DNA from: Sediminibacterium sp. | Lineage (GTDB): Bacteria > Bacteroidota > Bacteroidia > B-17B0 > Aurantibacillaceae | DNA: 64,000 nt | NCBI GenBank assembly: GCA_030054095.1 | Contig: JASGCO010000019.1 | Span: forward strand, 1 to 64,000 | Direction of reading: 5' to 3' | Part shown: positions 36,880 to 48,968 of the stretch, piece after piece | Layout of the letters: each line of letters starts with the position of its first letter | Position numbering within the stretch: the first letter of the stretch is position 1 | Notes under the pieces: generated by a model | What the model was told of the DNA's origin: nothing | Database searches by the model: none | The model's input: only the letters and a program-made list of their open reading frames with translations | Position numbers and translations under genes: made by a program

Positions 36880-36898
36880 CACGAATTTTAAAATCTAA

Positions 36899-38389
<1,491 letters not shown>

Positions 38390-38397
38390 AAAAGAAA

Positions 38398-39003
38398 ATG
38401 ATTTTACCAATTATAGCCTATGGTGATCCACTGTTAAGAAAAGTGGCCACCCCTATTGATGAAACCTATCCCGATCTGGATAAACTCATAGAGGACATGT
38501 TTGAAACTATGTATGAGGCATCAGGCGTTGGTTTGGCGGCACCGCAGGTCGGAAAATCCATACGTTTATTTATTGTAGATGCCGAACCGTTTGCCGAAGA
38601 TGAAGAAGGGGAGGATGATCCTGAATTTACAGCGGAACAATTGGCAGAAATGAAAGATTTTAAACGTGTATTCATTAATGCCCGTTTAATTAATGAAACC
38701 GGAAAAGAGTGGGGGTTTAAAGAAGGCTGTTTAAGTATTCCGCATTTGAGAGAAAATGTAGATCGTAAAGCAGAGATAGAAATTGAATACTACGACCGCC
38801 AGTTTAAAAAACATGTTGAAAAATTTGACGGGATGATTGCCCGCGTTATTCAACACGAGTACGATCATCTGGAGGGTGTTTTATTTACCGATAAGATCAG
38901 CCCGTTTAAACGTAAAATGCTGGCAGGTAAACTGGCAGACATTAGTAATGGAAAAATCACAGCAGATTATAAATTACGTTATTATAAACCAAAAGGAAAA
39001 TAA
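38398..39003 (+). CDS. def: Peptide deformylase
   Basis: This 201-residue metalloenzyme removes the formyl group from new proteins. Motif 1 GVGLAAPQ (43-50), motif 2 EGCLS (109-113, metal Cys) and motif 3 HEYDH (153-157, two metal His and the catalytic Glu) are intact. An acidic insert (about 64-80, EDEEGEDDPE) between motifs 1 and 2 is seen in Bacteroidota enzymes. It lies 8 bases after guaB. Confidence 0.97.
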   Translation: MILPIIAYGDPLLRKVATPIDETYPDLDKLIEDMFETMYEASGVGLAAPQVGKSIRLFIVDAEPFAEDEEGEDDPEFTAEQLAEMKDFKRVFINARLINETGKEWGFKEGCLSIPHLRENVDRKAEIEIEYYDRQFKKHVEKFDGMIARVIQHEYDHLEGVLFTDKISPFKRKMLAGKLADISNGKITADYKLRYYKPKGK

Positions 39004-39008
39004 AGTGT

Positions 39009-39611
39009 ATGCAACTGTGGCGTTATCTTTATGTTGGGGTGTTAGGTGTTTGTCTGCAGGGATGCTCGGGTAGTTCCGAAACCCCGGCAACAGAAACACC
39101 GAGTAAATCAGATACGGATACCCTTCAGAAAACACATTCAGAGCAACCAGTAAATACAGACTGTCTGGTTTTAAAAGCAAATGCCCGCAAAATGGACAGT
39201 ACACTGTTAAAACAAATAGATCTGAATAAAGATCTTGGAAACAAAGCCATTAAAGCGTTTCTGGATTTTGCCCATTATTGTAAACAGGACTCGGCGGCTC
39301 CGGTGTTTCTGATTAAAACGGCACAGGTTGCTCAGGCACTCACTAATTATGAGCAGGCCAAAATAGCGTTGGAAACCTGCATAACGGATTATCCGGAATT
39401 TAAGAATAAGGCAGCCGCGCTTTTTTTACTGGGACAGCTTTACGATGAAGCGCATCAATTAAATGATGAAATTAAAGCCTTACAATACTATAAACAGATC
39501 ATTAAGGAATATCCTAAAACCGACTGGGCTGCCAGTGCGCAGGGAGCCATTGCTTTATTAGGTAAAACTGATGCAGAGATTCTACATCAGTTTGAGAAGA
39601 AAAATAAGTGA
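39009..39611 (+). CDS. TPR-like lipoprotein
   Basis: This 200-residue protein has a lipobox (VCLQGCSGSS, lipidated Cys about residue 19) and a Ser/Thr-rich linker. Helical TPR-like repeats follow (QALTNYEQAKIALETCITDYPEF, KALQYYKQIIKEYPKTDWA). TPR lipoproteins act as scaffolds in the periplasm or outer membrane; the partner is unknown. It is 5 bases after def and ends the guaB operon. Confidence 0.85.
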   Translation: MQLWRYLYVGVLGVCLQGCSGSSETPATETPSKSDTDTLQKTHSEQPVNTDCLVLKANARKMDSTLLKQIDLNKDLGNKAIKAFLDFAHYCKQDSAAPVFLIKTAQVAQALTNYEQAKIALETCITDYPEFKNKAAALFLLGQLYDEAHQLNDEIKALQYYKQIIKEYPKTDWAASAQGAIALLGKTDAEILHQFEKKNK

Positions 39612-39658
39612 TAATATCTGGTTTCGCTGCAGGTATTCCCGATGCAGATGTATATTTT

Positions 39659-39696
39659 AAACAGGCTCTTTCTGTAAAACCGGAAGCCTGTTTGTT
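39659..39696. terminator. Terminator at the end of the guaB operon
   Basis: AAACAGGCT pairs with AGCCTGTTT, with a 17-base loop that can pair partly. A T-run follows on the plus strand, and the structure also lies downstream of the convergent pssA. Confidence 0.6.
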
Positions 39697-39739
39697 TTAT
39701 CCGGTATTATATGGAAACCTTTTAAAAAATAAGAAAGAG

Positions 39740-40534
39740 TTAATCTTGTTTTATATCTGAATGGCTCTTACGTTCTGTTAATGACAGAAGAATGTAAAAC
39801 AAAATGATGCAGGGAATCCCCAAAAAACCAATAAACAAAAGGAAAACAGGAACACTGACGATTAGGAGATAGCGTTTTACATTTTCCTTCCAGTTAAAGT
39901 TTTTAAATTTTAAAGCCATTAGCGGAATTTCAGAAACCAATAACAACGACTGAATCAAGCTGAGAAGCGAAAGAAACCAGGGATTCATCACAAAAGCGGC
40001 TAATGTACCATCTTCCAGAAATGTACCTGCCGGATTCTCAATCATTATGGTGCCATGCCGAAAACTCAGTCCGGCATTTGAAGCCAGAATAAGTGGCAAA
40101 GAGGCAAATAGAATAGCATTGGCTGGGGTAGGTAAGCCAAAGAAAGAATGGCTTTGCCGGGGATCATTATTGAATTTTGCCAAACGTATCACAGAGAATA
40201 AAGCAATTAGAAAGCCTGAATAAGGTAAATATTCCAGAATGGCCGATTGGCCGTAAAAGCCTGAATTAACCGCGTTTTTAATTAAAACATATACGATAAA
40301 TGAAGGTGTTACCCCAAAGGTTACCGCATCCGCCAGACTATCCAGATCTTTTCCGATAGAAGACGTTACCTTAAGCAAACGGGCAGCAAATCCATCAAAG
40401 AAGTCAAACACGAGAGCGGCACCAATTAGTAAAGATGCCATTTCAAGATTTCCCTGAAACACTTCTTTTATCGCTATACAACCACATATCAGATTACAGC
40501 AGGTAATAGCATTGGGGATATTTTTTCTGATCAT
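39740..40534 (-). CDS. pssA: CDP-diacylglycerol-serine O-phosphatidyltransferase
   Basis: This 264-residue membrane enzyme makes phosphatidylserine, the precursor of phosphatidylethanolamine. The CDP-alcohol phosphotransferase motif DGFAARLLKVTSSIGKDLDS, with the metal-binding Asp residues continuing into LADAV, lies after the first helices, and about eight membrane segments are predicted. It starts 6 bases after the stop of the 1503-residue gene, so both are probably on one transcript. Confidence 0.92.
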   Translation of the reverse strand: MIRKNIPNAITCCNLICGCIAIKEVFQGNLEMASLLIGAALVFDFFDGFAARLLKVTSSIGKDLDSLADAVTFGVTPSFIVYVLIKNAVNSGFYGQSAILEYLPYSGFLIALFSVIRLAKFNNDPRQSHSFFGLPTPANAILFASLPLILASNAGLSFRHGTIMIENPAGTFLEDGTLAAFVMNPWFLSLLSLIQSLLLVSEIPLMALKFKNFNWKENVKRYLLIVSVPVFLLFIGFLGIPCIILFYILLSLTERKSHSDIKQD

Positions 40535-40540
40535 ACGTCT

Positions 40541-43500
40541 TTATTCTTCGTCTTCTGTTTTCTTTTCTTCGCCAATAGCGCCAATTTGTTTTAGCTTTCT
40601 TAAAAAGTCATCTTTTTTCTTCGGATTAGCTAAATCGAAACGGAAAGAAGGCCCTTTATCCACATCCTGTTTTTTGTTTTTACCTTTCAGTTCTTTAATA
40701 TCGTTATTAAACGCATTATTACTACTCACAGCTAACATGGTGCCTTTGTAATAAGTAAAATAATACCAGGTGGTTGGGTCAAACTCCAGATAAATGTCAA
40801 GTACGTCTCCGCCGGCTCTTTGCTTTTTCATCTGAATAAAGCCTTTCACGTATCTGAAAATTTCTGTTTTCTGGATATTACCTAAGCCAATCATACCTTC
40901 ACTTAAAAATGCCCTGGCTTTTTTATTATAGTTCATTTTTACATCGTTAAATACCAGCACTTTTTCAAACTCATCCGGAAAACGTTTGTAATTGCCATAA
41001 AGGTTTAACTCAGACAGAGCACGGTCTCCACGGTCTTTCCCCAGAATTTCAATTAAACCATGACTAAACAAATCGCCTTCGAAAGGCGTAGGCGTTAACT
41101 GTCCCATAAATAATTCTGCATCTTTGGCCATTTTTTTGATGGCACCATTATCGAAAAAGAAATCAATGGTCATCATGAAGTTAAAAAACGCGCTGTCCGA
41201 TTGAGTTTTGTGAATGGCGTTCCCTACTGTTTTAAGTTTCACCTGACCAAAATCGGCACCTACATCAAAACTACCTTCCGCAAATACATCACAGGAGTTT
41301 ACATTCAGACTAACATAATTTCCGGGCAGTGCCATTTGATCGAGCTTTTCCCGATTCGAAATCTGGTATTCATTGCTTTCTTTATCGAAGGTTAGTACAC
41401 CATCGCCCACAATCACATCTTTGGCACTTCGGGCTCCCCGCGGTGAAATAAAGGCAGAATAGACCATATTGGTATCGGGATTATAAATGATTCCGCTTCC
41501 CACTGCATTACCGGCTACATCAATAGCGTTTTTAGGTATAGGAATATAAATGTTCTTTGGATCAATTTCCCCGGAAAACAGCAGGTAGGATTTAGAGAAC
41601 TTATTACATGCGTGGACAATTTTAGTTCCCCCGTCAAAGATAAGGAATTGCTGTGAGGCCAGAAGGTAAACCTTACCGGCAAAACTAAAGTAGTCATTAA
41701 ACTTAAAATTCGCTTTTTCTGAAATAACCCCTTCTGATATGGTTTGACCTGTTGTATCGGGTTTAATTTTTTCGAAATTAATGATGTAGGGATTATTGTT
41801 TTCATCAAGGTACTGGTATTCTCCTTTAGCCAGATAGGAACGGCGTCCGTATATATTAGCCGTAACATTCCGGATATTGTGGTATTTGGTAACCGTGTTG
41901 GCAAGAATGCTGGCATCTTTCAGAGTGTCCACTACCGCATTTTTAAAAATGGTAACATCGCCGTTTTTAGGGAACAACCTTGCATCAGCCACATTAATAA
42001 AAGGAACATTTTTACATTTGATAATGTACTTCCTTAAATTGTATTTTGCACCAGGTGCAAAGAAACGAAGTGAATCCTGTTTGGGGTGAACACTAATGAA
42101 TTCAGGGCCTTCCAGATCGAGTCCACCTTCTCCGGCGTTGGGATCAACTTCCAGTTTTTTCTGAGTGTCGCCTAACTCAATGTCTTCCTGATCCATGAAC
42201 CATTTAAAACGATCCATATAGGCAATGTATTGGTTTTTATCAAAACGAACATAAGAGCCTTTACCGTTACTGATAAATTCACCTTCCCGTTTATCAAAAT
42301 CAATTTTACTGTTAACGTTTACGGTACTAAATGTAAAGCCTTCTTCATCAAAAGCTTTCAGGTGAAAGTCTGCAGTATCACTGAAAAATTTGCGTCTTAC
42401 AAATAGTATTTTTTTAGCACTTAAATCGGCTTTCTCAAAATCAACACGTCCTTTGCCGGTCAGTTCTTTGTTGGTTAAATCGAAGCGTCCTTTAAACTGA
42501 ACACTTTCTTTATATGTATTGAACGGTTTTTTAATATCGCTGGCTTGTAATAGTTCTTTGTAAGGTCTGAAGTGAATTTTTACGGTATCGCCGTGCGCCA
42601 CCGGAAACTCAACAGGATTTTCCTGTTCTTTTACATCGAACGTAGTAGCAACACCATTGGCGCTGTCCGGGAAAAAGATAATATCGGGCAGTTTGCTTAA
42701 ACTGGCACTGAATGCCAGATCTCCGCCCCCTCTGAGTCCCTTGTTGCTCAAGCGGATTTCAGCGTTAAAGTTTCCTTTTCCGCCATAAACAGGAAAACCA
42801 CCAGGAGGGGTCTGACGGATAAAACCAAGCGAATAATCTTTCTGTAAGGTCAGTTTTTCGCGGAAAGTAGGGAATATGCCAGATGAAACAAATTCACCAT
42901 CGAACACCAGACCTTCGTTGCGGAAGTTATCCAAGCTATCAATGCCAAATGGATCCAGCTTAAAATAGAATTTATCACGGTTATATACGCCTTTAAAAAT
43001 ACTGCGTTTGTCATAATAGGTATAACTTTCCTTAAAGGAGGTAAAACTCGGGAACGTAGGCGATTTGCCCCAGCCGCTTTTATTACGTGGCGCATCAATC
43101 CGCAATTCCCCGTTTACGTTTTCAATCACCGTTTGTACTTTACGGAAAGGAATATCTCCGTTTACATCGGGTTCAAAGCTTTCCACATAAATTTTGATGG
43201 AATCAATGGTTTTCATATTGATTTTAAAAGCCTCATAATCGAAGAGGTAGTCTTTTCCGATAAATTCGAATTTACCCGAAGCTACAGTACCGCTAAATTC
43301 CATTTTACGGTTCTTTTTCAGGGTAATTTCTCCGTTCTTAGGAAACATGAATACTTTTTGAGTATCACTTAATAGTACAGATTTTACGCCTCTTACCTTA
43401 ATGTCGTAACTGTTATTGATGAGGTTTAAAGTAGCGTTATCTTTACCGGGAAGTACCGAGTGCAGGGTAATAATGTCGTAATCATGTTTGTGTTTAATGT

Positions 43501-45052
43501 TATCCTGAAAATCGAAAAGCTTTTGTTTGATGGTAATAATATCACTTTCGGGATTAAAGTCTATCAAGCCGGCAATGGCCATACGGAAAATGATAGGTCG
43601 TAAATCATTGGCCATATATTTAATGTATTTTGCCAGATCGGTAACCGAGAACGTGGTGAGTTTGTTATTCTTTTCGCTGTACTCAATCATCTTGGCAACC
43701 GGACTAATGGGGTCATTGCCACGTATATATTCCATTTTCTGACCATTGAAGAAGTCCTGAGATTCAAAAAAGGCTTCACCCTGAAAGTTATTGGGAAGGA
43801 AATTAAAATCAATTTTGGGTTCATCAATGTTCCATACAATTTGTTCAAAGTGCATATCAAATTTATGAAACGAGTTGGCAAATGGGGTTTTTTGTAAACC
43901 GTCTTCTCCTCTTAAAATAGTCACTTTTCGCTTGTCAACCTGATAGGTAAAACTTAAGCCCGGATGATAAATGGTATCTTTATCCAGAAAGAATTTTATA
44001 GATCCTGAAGGAGCTACAATTTTTTCCTTATTCATCCCAAACGCTCCGGCACTGACTTCCAGAAATTTAACCTTATTACGTTTCACAATGATGCGTGCCG
44101 GATTAGAAGCGGTACCCGACCCGACAAATTTAGGTCCCCGCATCCCAAAACCACCATCGTAATCCACGTCCGGATAGATTTCTTTTACTAACAGGCGCTT
44201 GCTGTAAGAGTCGAACCGGGGAAAAGTTGGTTCCTGATTCTCTGTAATAATACGATCGCTTACTTTACCAAATTGCGGTTTATCAAAATACTGTTTACCA
44301 GTAAAAATGGCGCTATCCGAAGTGTATTGCCCGGTTTTACAATCTATGGTGTATTTTTTCAGCGTAGCATAAACATCCGCTGTTAAACCACAGCGTTCCC
44401 AACTTACTTTTCCGCCTTTTCCGCTGAATTTACCACTGGTAGGGAAATAGACACCTTGCGTTTCTTCAATAGCGATACTATCCCCACGAGGGTTAATCCC
44501 AATCAATGTGATTTTTCCGAACGTTACTTTGGGAATAGTATCGTAATCGAATTTGTAATCGGTTTCAACAGTTCGGAATTGATAGGAAGGTGAACTATAA
44601 AAGGTCAGATTTTTAAAAATGTTTTCGCTCATTTCAAAAAAGTCCTGTATGCCTCTGTTACTTTTCCCCGCCAGAATTTTATCAACGCATGTCTGCCAGT
44701 TTTTATAGTTTTCTTCGGGTTGTTTATTCTTAATGCAACTGATCATGCTGTTAAAGTAGCTGTAAAAGAACGGATAGGGTTTCATCCGCTTAACCAGCAT
44801 GGCATTACTGGTTTTAATGGCAATCTGCTTATAATAGCCTGCAATGATATTTTCTTTCCATAGTTTTGAAAACTCGCGGATATAAGCCGCGGCTTCTTCT
44901 TTATTGACGGTGTTTTCAATAAAATACGTGTTCAGATCGGTGATAAATTTACCGGTATCGTTGGCAAACTGTGTAAATTTTTGCGCTTTGGTAAAAAAGC
45001 TCAGGCAAATAGCGAAAACGATAAATAAGACCGGTCTGTTACGTGTAATCAT
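40541..45052 (-). CDS. Very large secreted beta-rich protein, function unknown
   Basis: This 1503-residue protein has a signal peptide (ending near SFFTKAQ). There are no membrane helices after it and no T9SS sorting domain. The body is a long series of strand-turn units, many of the form F.GK.....F or GKGRVDFEKADLSAKKI, and the C-terminus is acidic and Lys-rich. I do not recognise a domain. The strand-rich repeats recall long periplasmic lipid-transfer or filament proteins (AsmA/YhdP-like), but that is only a shape argument. TATATTTG (minus strand, 45078-45071) precedes the ATG by 18 bases. pssA, a phospholipid gene, follows 6 bases downstream and may hint at an envelope role. Confidence 0.85.
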   Translation of the reverse strand: MITRNRPVLFIVFAICLSFFTKAQKFTQFANDTGKFITDLNTYFIENTVNKEEAAAYIREFSKLWKENIIAGYYKQIAIKTSNAMLVKRMKPYPFFYSYFNSMISCIKNKQPEENYKNWQTCVDKILAGKSNRGIQDFFEMSENIFKNLTFYSSPSYQFRTVETDYKFDYDTIPKVTFGKITLIGINPRGDSIAIEETQGVYFPTSGKFSGKGGKVSWERCGLTADVYATLKKYTIDCKTGQYTSDSAIFTGKQYFDKPQFGKVSDRIITENQEPTFPRFDSYSKRLLVKEIYPDVDYDGGFGMRGPKFVGSGTASNPARIIVKRNKVKFLEVSAGAFGMNKEKIVAPSGSIKFFLDKDTIYHPGLSFTYQVDKRKVTILRGEDGLQKTPFANSFHKFDMHFEQIVWNIDEPKIDFNFLPNNFQGEAFFESQDFFNGQKMEYIRGNDPISPVAKMIEYSEKNNKLTTFSVTDLAKYIKYMANDLRPIIFRMAIAGLIDFNPESDIITIKQKLFDFQDNIKHKHDYDIITLHSVLPGKDNATLNLINNSYDIKVRGVKSVLLSDTQKVFMFPKNGEITLKKNRKMEFSGTVASGKFEFIGKDYLFDYEAFKINMKTIDSIKIYVESFEPDVNGDIPFRKVQTVIENVNGELRIDAPRNKSGWGKSPTFPSFTSFKESYTYYDKRSIFKGVYNRDKFYFKLDPFGIDSLDNFRNEGLVFDGEFVSSGIFPTFREKLTLQKDYSLGFIRQTPPGGFPVYGGKGNFNAEIRLSNKGLRGGGDLAFSASLSKLPDIIFFPDSANGVATTFDVKEQENPVEFPVAHGDTVKIHFRPYKELLQASDIKKPFNTYKESVQFKGRFDLTNKELTGKGRVDFEKADLSAKKILFVRRKFFSDTADFHLKAFDEEGFTFSTVNVNSKIDFDKREGEFISNGKGSYVRFDKNQYIAYMDRFKWFMDQEDIELGDTQKKLEVDPNAGEGGLDLEGPEFISVHPKQDSLRFFAPGAKYNLRKYIIKCKNVPFINVADARLFPKNGDVTIFKNAVVDTLKDASILANTVTKYHNIRNVTANIYGRRSYLAKGEYQYLDENNNPYIINFEKIKPDTTGQTISEGVISEKANFKFNDYFSFAGKVYLLASQQFLIFDGGTKIVHACNKFSKSYLLFSGEIDPKNIYIPIPKNAIDVAGNAVGSGIIYNPDTNMVYSAFISPRGARSAKDVIVGDGVLTFDKESNEYQISNREKLDQMALPGNYVSLNVNSCDVFAEGSFDVGADFGQVKLKTVGNAIHKTQSDSAFFNFMMTIDFFFDNGAIKKMAKDAELFMGQLTPTPFEGDLFSHGLIEILGKDRGDRALSELNLYGNYKRFPDEFEKVLVFNDVKMNYNKKARAFLSEGMIGLGNIQKTEIFRYVKGFIQMKKQRAGGDVLDIYLEFDPTTWYYFTYYKGTMLAVSSNNAFNNDIKELKGKNKKQDVDKGPSFRFDLANPKKKDDFLRKLKQIGAIGEEKKTEDEE

Positions 45053-45143
45053 ACCTCAAAACTATATGCTCAAATATAGGTGTTTGCCGCTTAAGAAGTA
45101 AGGCTTACATTTGGATTGTGAATAAAATGGAAAACAAGGAAAT

Positions 45144-45174
45144 AAAAAAGGCCATCCATTCCGGATGACCTTTT
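45144..45174 (-). terminator. Terminator of the sdhCAB operon
   Basis: On the minus strand AAAAGGTCATCC and GGATGGCCTTTTTT form a 12-bp stem with one wobble and a short loop, with a trailing U-run, 20 bases after the sdhB stop. Confidence 0.85.
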
Positions 45175-45193
45175 GTTGAGATTATTAATTGTA

Positions 45194-45970
45194 TTACTTA
45201 CGGTTCGCAATAGTACTGGCGTGAATGTACTCACGGTTCATGCGGGCAATGTTTTCGAGGCTGATGCCTTTAGGGCATTCTGCTTCGCAGGCACCGGTGT
45301 TGGTACAGTTACCGAATCCCTCGGCATCCATTTGTTTTACCATGTTCAGTACACGTTCTTCACGTTCTACCTGTCCTTGTGGTAATAACGCCAATTGAGA
45401 TACTTTGGCACTTACAAATAACATGGCGCTGGCGTTTTTACAGGCAGCTACACAGGCTCCGCAACCAATACAGGCAGCCGCGTTAAATGCTTCGTCGGCA
45501 TCGTCTTTCGGAATTAAAATGTTGTTGGCGTCTTTGGCATTACCGGTATTTACCGATACGAAACCACCGGCGGCCATAATACGGTCAAACGAACTACGGT
45601 CAACTGCCAGATCTTTAATAACCGGAAATGCGGCGCTTCTCCAAGGTTCCACAACGATGATATCGCCATCTTTAAAGCTGCGCATGTGCAACTGGCAGGT
45701 GGTAACACCTTGTTTTGGCCCGTGCGGGCGACCATTAATGTACATACTGCACATTCCGCAAATACCTTCACGGCAATCGTGGTCAAAAGCCACAGGGTCT
45801 TTCCCTTCGGTAATTAAACGTTCGTTTAATACATCGAACATTTCCAGAAACGACATATCCGTTGAAACACCTTTCATTTCGTGGGTTTCAAATTGTCCTT
45901 TCTGGTTTTTATTTTTCTGACGCCAAACTTTTATGGTGACGTTTATGTTTTTTCCGCTTGATCCAGCCAT
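45194..45970 (-). CDS. sdhB: Succinate dehydrogenase / fumarate reductase iron-sulfur subunit
   Basis: This 258-residue subunit links the flavin to the quinone site. The [2Fe-2S] ligands are in CREGICGMC with a distal Cys (TTCQLHM). The [4Fe-4S] and [3Fe-4S] clusters are bound by [11 protein letters not shown] and by [14 protein letters not shown]. It faces the cytoplasm on complex II. It is the last gene of the sdhCAB operon (15-base gap after sdhA). Confidence 0.97.
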   Translation of the reverse strand: MAGSSGKNINVTIKVWRQKNKNQKGQFETHEMKGVSTDMSFLEMFDVLNERLITEGKDPVAFDHDCREGICGMCSMYINGRPHGPKQGVTTCQLHMRSFKDGDIIVVEPWRSAAFPVIKDLAVDRSSFDRIMAAGGFVSVNTGNAKDANNILIPKDDADEAFNAAACIGCGACVAACKNASAMLFVSAKVSQLALLPQGQVEREERVLNMVKQMDAEGFGNCTNTGACEAECPKGISLENIARMNREYIHASTIANRK

Positions 45971-45985
45971 GATTAATCTGTTTAA

Positions 45986-47998
45986 TTATTTATAGCTACG
46001 TTGAGCAATTTTAATGTTTTCGTATTTCAATTCTTCTTTGTGTAATTCCCAGTTACCCAGTTCTTTCATTTCCCAGGCAGCCACGTAAGAGAAATTAGCG
46101 TCATCACGTTCGGCTTCTCCTTCTTCGGTCTGGTACTCTTCGCGGAAGTGTCCGCCACAACTTTCGTTACGTTCCAAAGCGTCTTTACACATCAGTTCGC
46201 CCAGTTCCAGAAAATCGGCTACACGGCCTGCTTTTTCGAGTTCAGGATTAAATTCGTTGGCTTCTCCGGGAACACGTAAGTCTTTCCAGAACTCGTCACG
46301 GATCTTACGGATTTCTTCAATGGCCCATTTCAGTCCTTCTGCATTACGTGCCATGCCGCATTTATCCCACATTACTTTTCCTAAACGTTTGTGGAAATAA
46401 TCCACCGACTTGGTACCTTTTATGTTTAATAATTTCTGGATTTGATTTTGTACATCCTGTTCGGCTTTTACAAAGCCTTCATGATCGAGTGCTATTGGCT
46501 TTGTACGTATTTCATTTGCCAGATAAGCACCAATAGTATATGGTATTACAAAATAACCATCCGCTAAACCTTGCATCAGCGCGCTGGCTCCTAAACGGTT
46601 AGCACCGTGGTCGCTGAAGTTGGCTTCTCCTAAGGCATATAAACCCGGTACAGTGGTCATCAGGTTATAATCTACCCACAATCCACCCATGGTATAGTGA
46701 ACCGCCGGATAAATCTGCATTGGGTTTTTATATGGATTCACACCGGTAATCTGTTCGTACATATCAAACAGGTTACCATATTTTTCTTTTACCACAGCGT
46801 GGCCAAATTCTTCGAGTTGCGCTTCAGTAGGATTTTCGATGCCTTTTTTAGTCGCTTCGATTTTACCGTATTTGTACTTCATGTTGAATGCGAAGTCGAG
46901 GTAAACGGCCTGACCGGTAGCGTTAACACCAAATCCGGCATCGCAACGCTCTTTCGCAGCACGTGAGGCCACATCGCGTGGCACCAGATTACCAAAAGCA
47001 GGGTAACGTCTTTCCAGATAGTAATCGCGGTCTTCTTCTTTTAAATTATTAGGATTTAATTTACCTGTGCGAATGGCTTCTGCATCTTCTTTCTTTTTAG
47101 GGACCCAAATCCGTCCATCGTTACGTAGCGATTCGGACATCAGGGTTAATTTCGACTGGTGGTCGCCACTAACCGGAATACAGGTAGGGTGAATTTGTGT
47201 GTAACACGGATTACCAAAGAACGCACCTTTTTTGTGCGCTTTCCAGGCCGCAGTAACGTTACTGCCCATAGCATTGGTAGAAAGGAAAAATACGTTGCCG
47301 TATCCACCGGTACACAGTAATACCGCATGACCAAAATGACGTTCCAGTTTACCGCTCACTAAATCGCGGGCAATAATACCACGGCATTTGCCATCAATGT
47401 TTACAATGTCCAGCATTTCGTGACGAGCGTATAATTTAACAGCGCCCATACCTACCTGACGTTGTAAAGCAGAATAAGCCCCCAGTAATAACTGCTGACC
47501 GGTTTGTCCGGCGGCATAAAACGTACGTTGTACCTGAGTACCACCAAACGAACGGTTACTCAATAATCCGCCGTATTCGCGGGCAAACGGTACACCCTGC
47601 GCTACACACTGATCAATAATATTACCCGATACTTCCGCTAAACGGTGTACGTTGGCTTCACGGGCTCTGTAATCGCCTCCTTTAATGGTATCGTAAAACA
47701 AACGGTAAACACTGTCACCATCGTTCTGATAATTTTTAGCTGCGTTGATACCCCCCTGGGCGGCAATAGAGTGCGCCCGGCGTGGTGAATCCTGAAAACA
47801 GAATACTTTTACTTTATATCCCAGTTCGGCAAGCGAAGCGGCAGCAGCGGCACCGGCTAACCCCGAACCAACTACTATTACTTCCAGGCTACGTTTGTTA
47901 GCCGGATTTACTAATGCTACAGTACTACGGTATTTGGTCCATTTCTGGTCTAACGGACCATCAGGAATTTTTGAATCTAATTTGGGTGAAGAAGCCAT
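45986..47998 (-). CDS. sdhA: Succinate dehydrogenase / fumarate reductase flavoprotein subunit
   Basis: This 670-residue catalytic subunit oxidises succinate or reduces fumarate. The FAD-binding [12 protein letters not shown] lies at about 42-53, and the covalent FAD histidine is H76 in AHSIAAQGG. The substrate site includes HPTCIPVSG and the [20 protein letters not shown] end. The extra length is normal for the Bacteroidota/epsilon-type (class B) enzyme. It lies between sdhC and sdhB. Confidence 0.97.
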   Translation of the reverse strand: MASSPKLDSKIPDGPLDQKWTKYRSTVALVNPANKRSLEVIVVGSGLAGAAAAASLAELGYKVKVFCFQDSPRRAHSIAAQGGINAAKNYQNDGDSVYRLFYDTIKGGDYRAREANVHRLAEVSGNIIDQCVAQGVPFAREYGGLLSNRSFGGTQVQRTFYAAGQTGQQLLLGAYSALQRQVGMGAVKLYARHEMLDIVNIDGKCRGIIARDLVSGKLERHFGHAVLLCTGGYGNVFFLSTNAMGSNVTAAWKAHKKGAFFGNPCYTQIHPTCIPVSGDHQSKLTLMSESLRNDGRIWVPKKKEDAEAIRTGKLNPNNLKEEDRDYYLERRYPAFGNLVPRDVASRAAKERCDAGFGVNATGQAVYLDFAFNMKYKYGKIEATKKGIENPTEAQLEEFGHAVVKEKYGNLFDMYEQITGVNPYKNPMQIYPAVHYTMGGLWVDYNLMTTVPGLYALGEANFSDHGANRLGASALMQGLADGYFVIPYTIGAYLANEIRTKPIALDHEGFVKAEQDVQNQIQKLLNIKGTKSVDYFHKRLGKVMWDKCGMARNAEGLKWAIEEIRKIRDEFWKDLRVPGEANEFNPELEKAGRVADFLELGELMCKDALERNESCGGHFREEYQTEEGEAERDDANFSYVAAWEMKELGNWELHKEELKYENIKIAQRSYK

Positions 47999-48021
47999 AT
48001 ATCAGATAATTTTTTTACAGA

Positions 48022-48702
48022 TTAATGAATAAAACCAGCCATAAAGCCAATTGGCATCAGGGCAAATACTAATGGAACAATAATGGAGAAAATAATCCCG
48101 ATCTTTTTAATGACTGGGGTGTATTTTTTATGATTTAATCCCAATGTTTGAAATCCGGATTGAAAACCATGCAACAGATGGTACGATAAAGATAAACAGC
48201 CCACCACATATAAAACAACAGAAATAACGCCCATAGTACCATCTGTAAATACCGCTTTAATTTCTTCAAAGGTGTTGTGTTCGTTATGTGTAAAAACAGC
48301 CACTTTGGTAGGCCACCAGAAATGGTATAAGTGCATTACTAAGAACAATAATAATAACGTTCCCAATAAACCCATGGAACGTGAGTACCAGGTACTGTTG
48401 GCAGCGCCATTTACCTGAGCGTAACCTTGAGGACGCGCTTTTTTATTGGCAAGTGTTAACACCAATGCCTGAACAATGTGTGCAATTAAACCAATAAACA
48501 ACCCAATTTCAAGGAAACGGATCACTGGGTTATGGGCCATAAAATCTGCCGCGGCGTTAAACGTTTCGCCACCGTCGCAAAGGAACAATAATGAATTGAT
48601 GGAAACGTGTACCACCAAAAACGAAACCAGAAATAGTCCCGTTAACCCCATCACAAACTTGCGGCCGATGGATGACTTTAGAAAACCTTTTGAATTACTC
48701 AT
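48022..48702 (-). CDS. sdhC: Succinate dehydrogenase cytochrome b subunit (class B)
   Basis: This 226-residue membrane anchor has five helices, like the fused class B subunit, so no separate SdhD is needed. Histidines in the helices (FLVVHVSIN, LIAHIVQAL, LVMHLYHFWW, SYHLLHGF) can ligate two b-type hemes. I chose the ATG at 48702 (MSNSKGFLKSSIG); a TTG at 48789 lies upstream of the promoter and adds no conserved sequence. Confidence 0.93.
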   Translation of the reverse strand: MSNSKGFLKSSIGRKFVMGLTGLFLVSFLVVHVSINSLLFLCDGGETFNAAADFMAHNPVIRFLEIGLFIGLIAHIVQALVLTLANKKARPQGYAQVNGAANSTWYSRSMGLLGTLLLLFLVMHLYHFWWPTKVAVFTHNEHNTFEEIKAVFTDGTMGVISVVLYVVGCLSLSYHLLHGFQSGFQTLGLNHKKYTPVIKKIGIIFSIIVPLVFALMPIGFMAGFIH

Positions 48703-48734
48703 AATTTTGGAAAAACTTTTGTTTAAAAATCGTA

Positions 48735-48765
48735 CAAATGTATTAATGAGAACAATTATTACCAA
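48735..48765 (-). promoter_or_regulatory. Bacteroidota-type promoter of sdhCAB
   Basis: On the minus strand, TTG (48765-48763) is followed after 20 bases by TACATTTG (48742-48735), a perfect TAnnTTTG box. It lies 32 bases before the sdhC ATG at 48702 and supports that start. Confidence 0.75.
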
Positions 48766-48968
48766 GTAATGGTTTGCAACAGCAAGCAAAATGTTAAAAC
48801 CAAAGAAATTGAGCCGCTCAAAAGCCCTGTTTAACAGGCTGTTTCTATGCTATTTAGAATAGTTTTAAATTGAAAAAGCTTATGAACAGGTTTAGGTTTG
48901 GTAACATTTTGGGCAAAGACTTTCTTATTATGATTAAATTTAGTTAATTCGGAGTTTTTCTGGGATTC

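Noticed and set aside
48821..48840. Imperfect palindrome AGCCCTGTTTAACAGGCT
   Set aside because: Short, with a bulge and no U-run; not enough for a terminator or operator.
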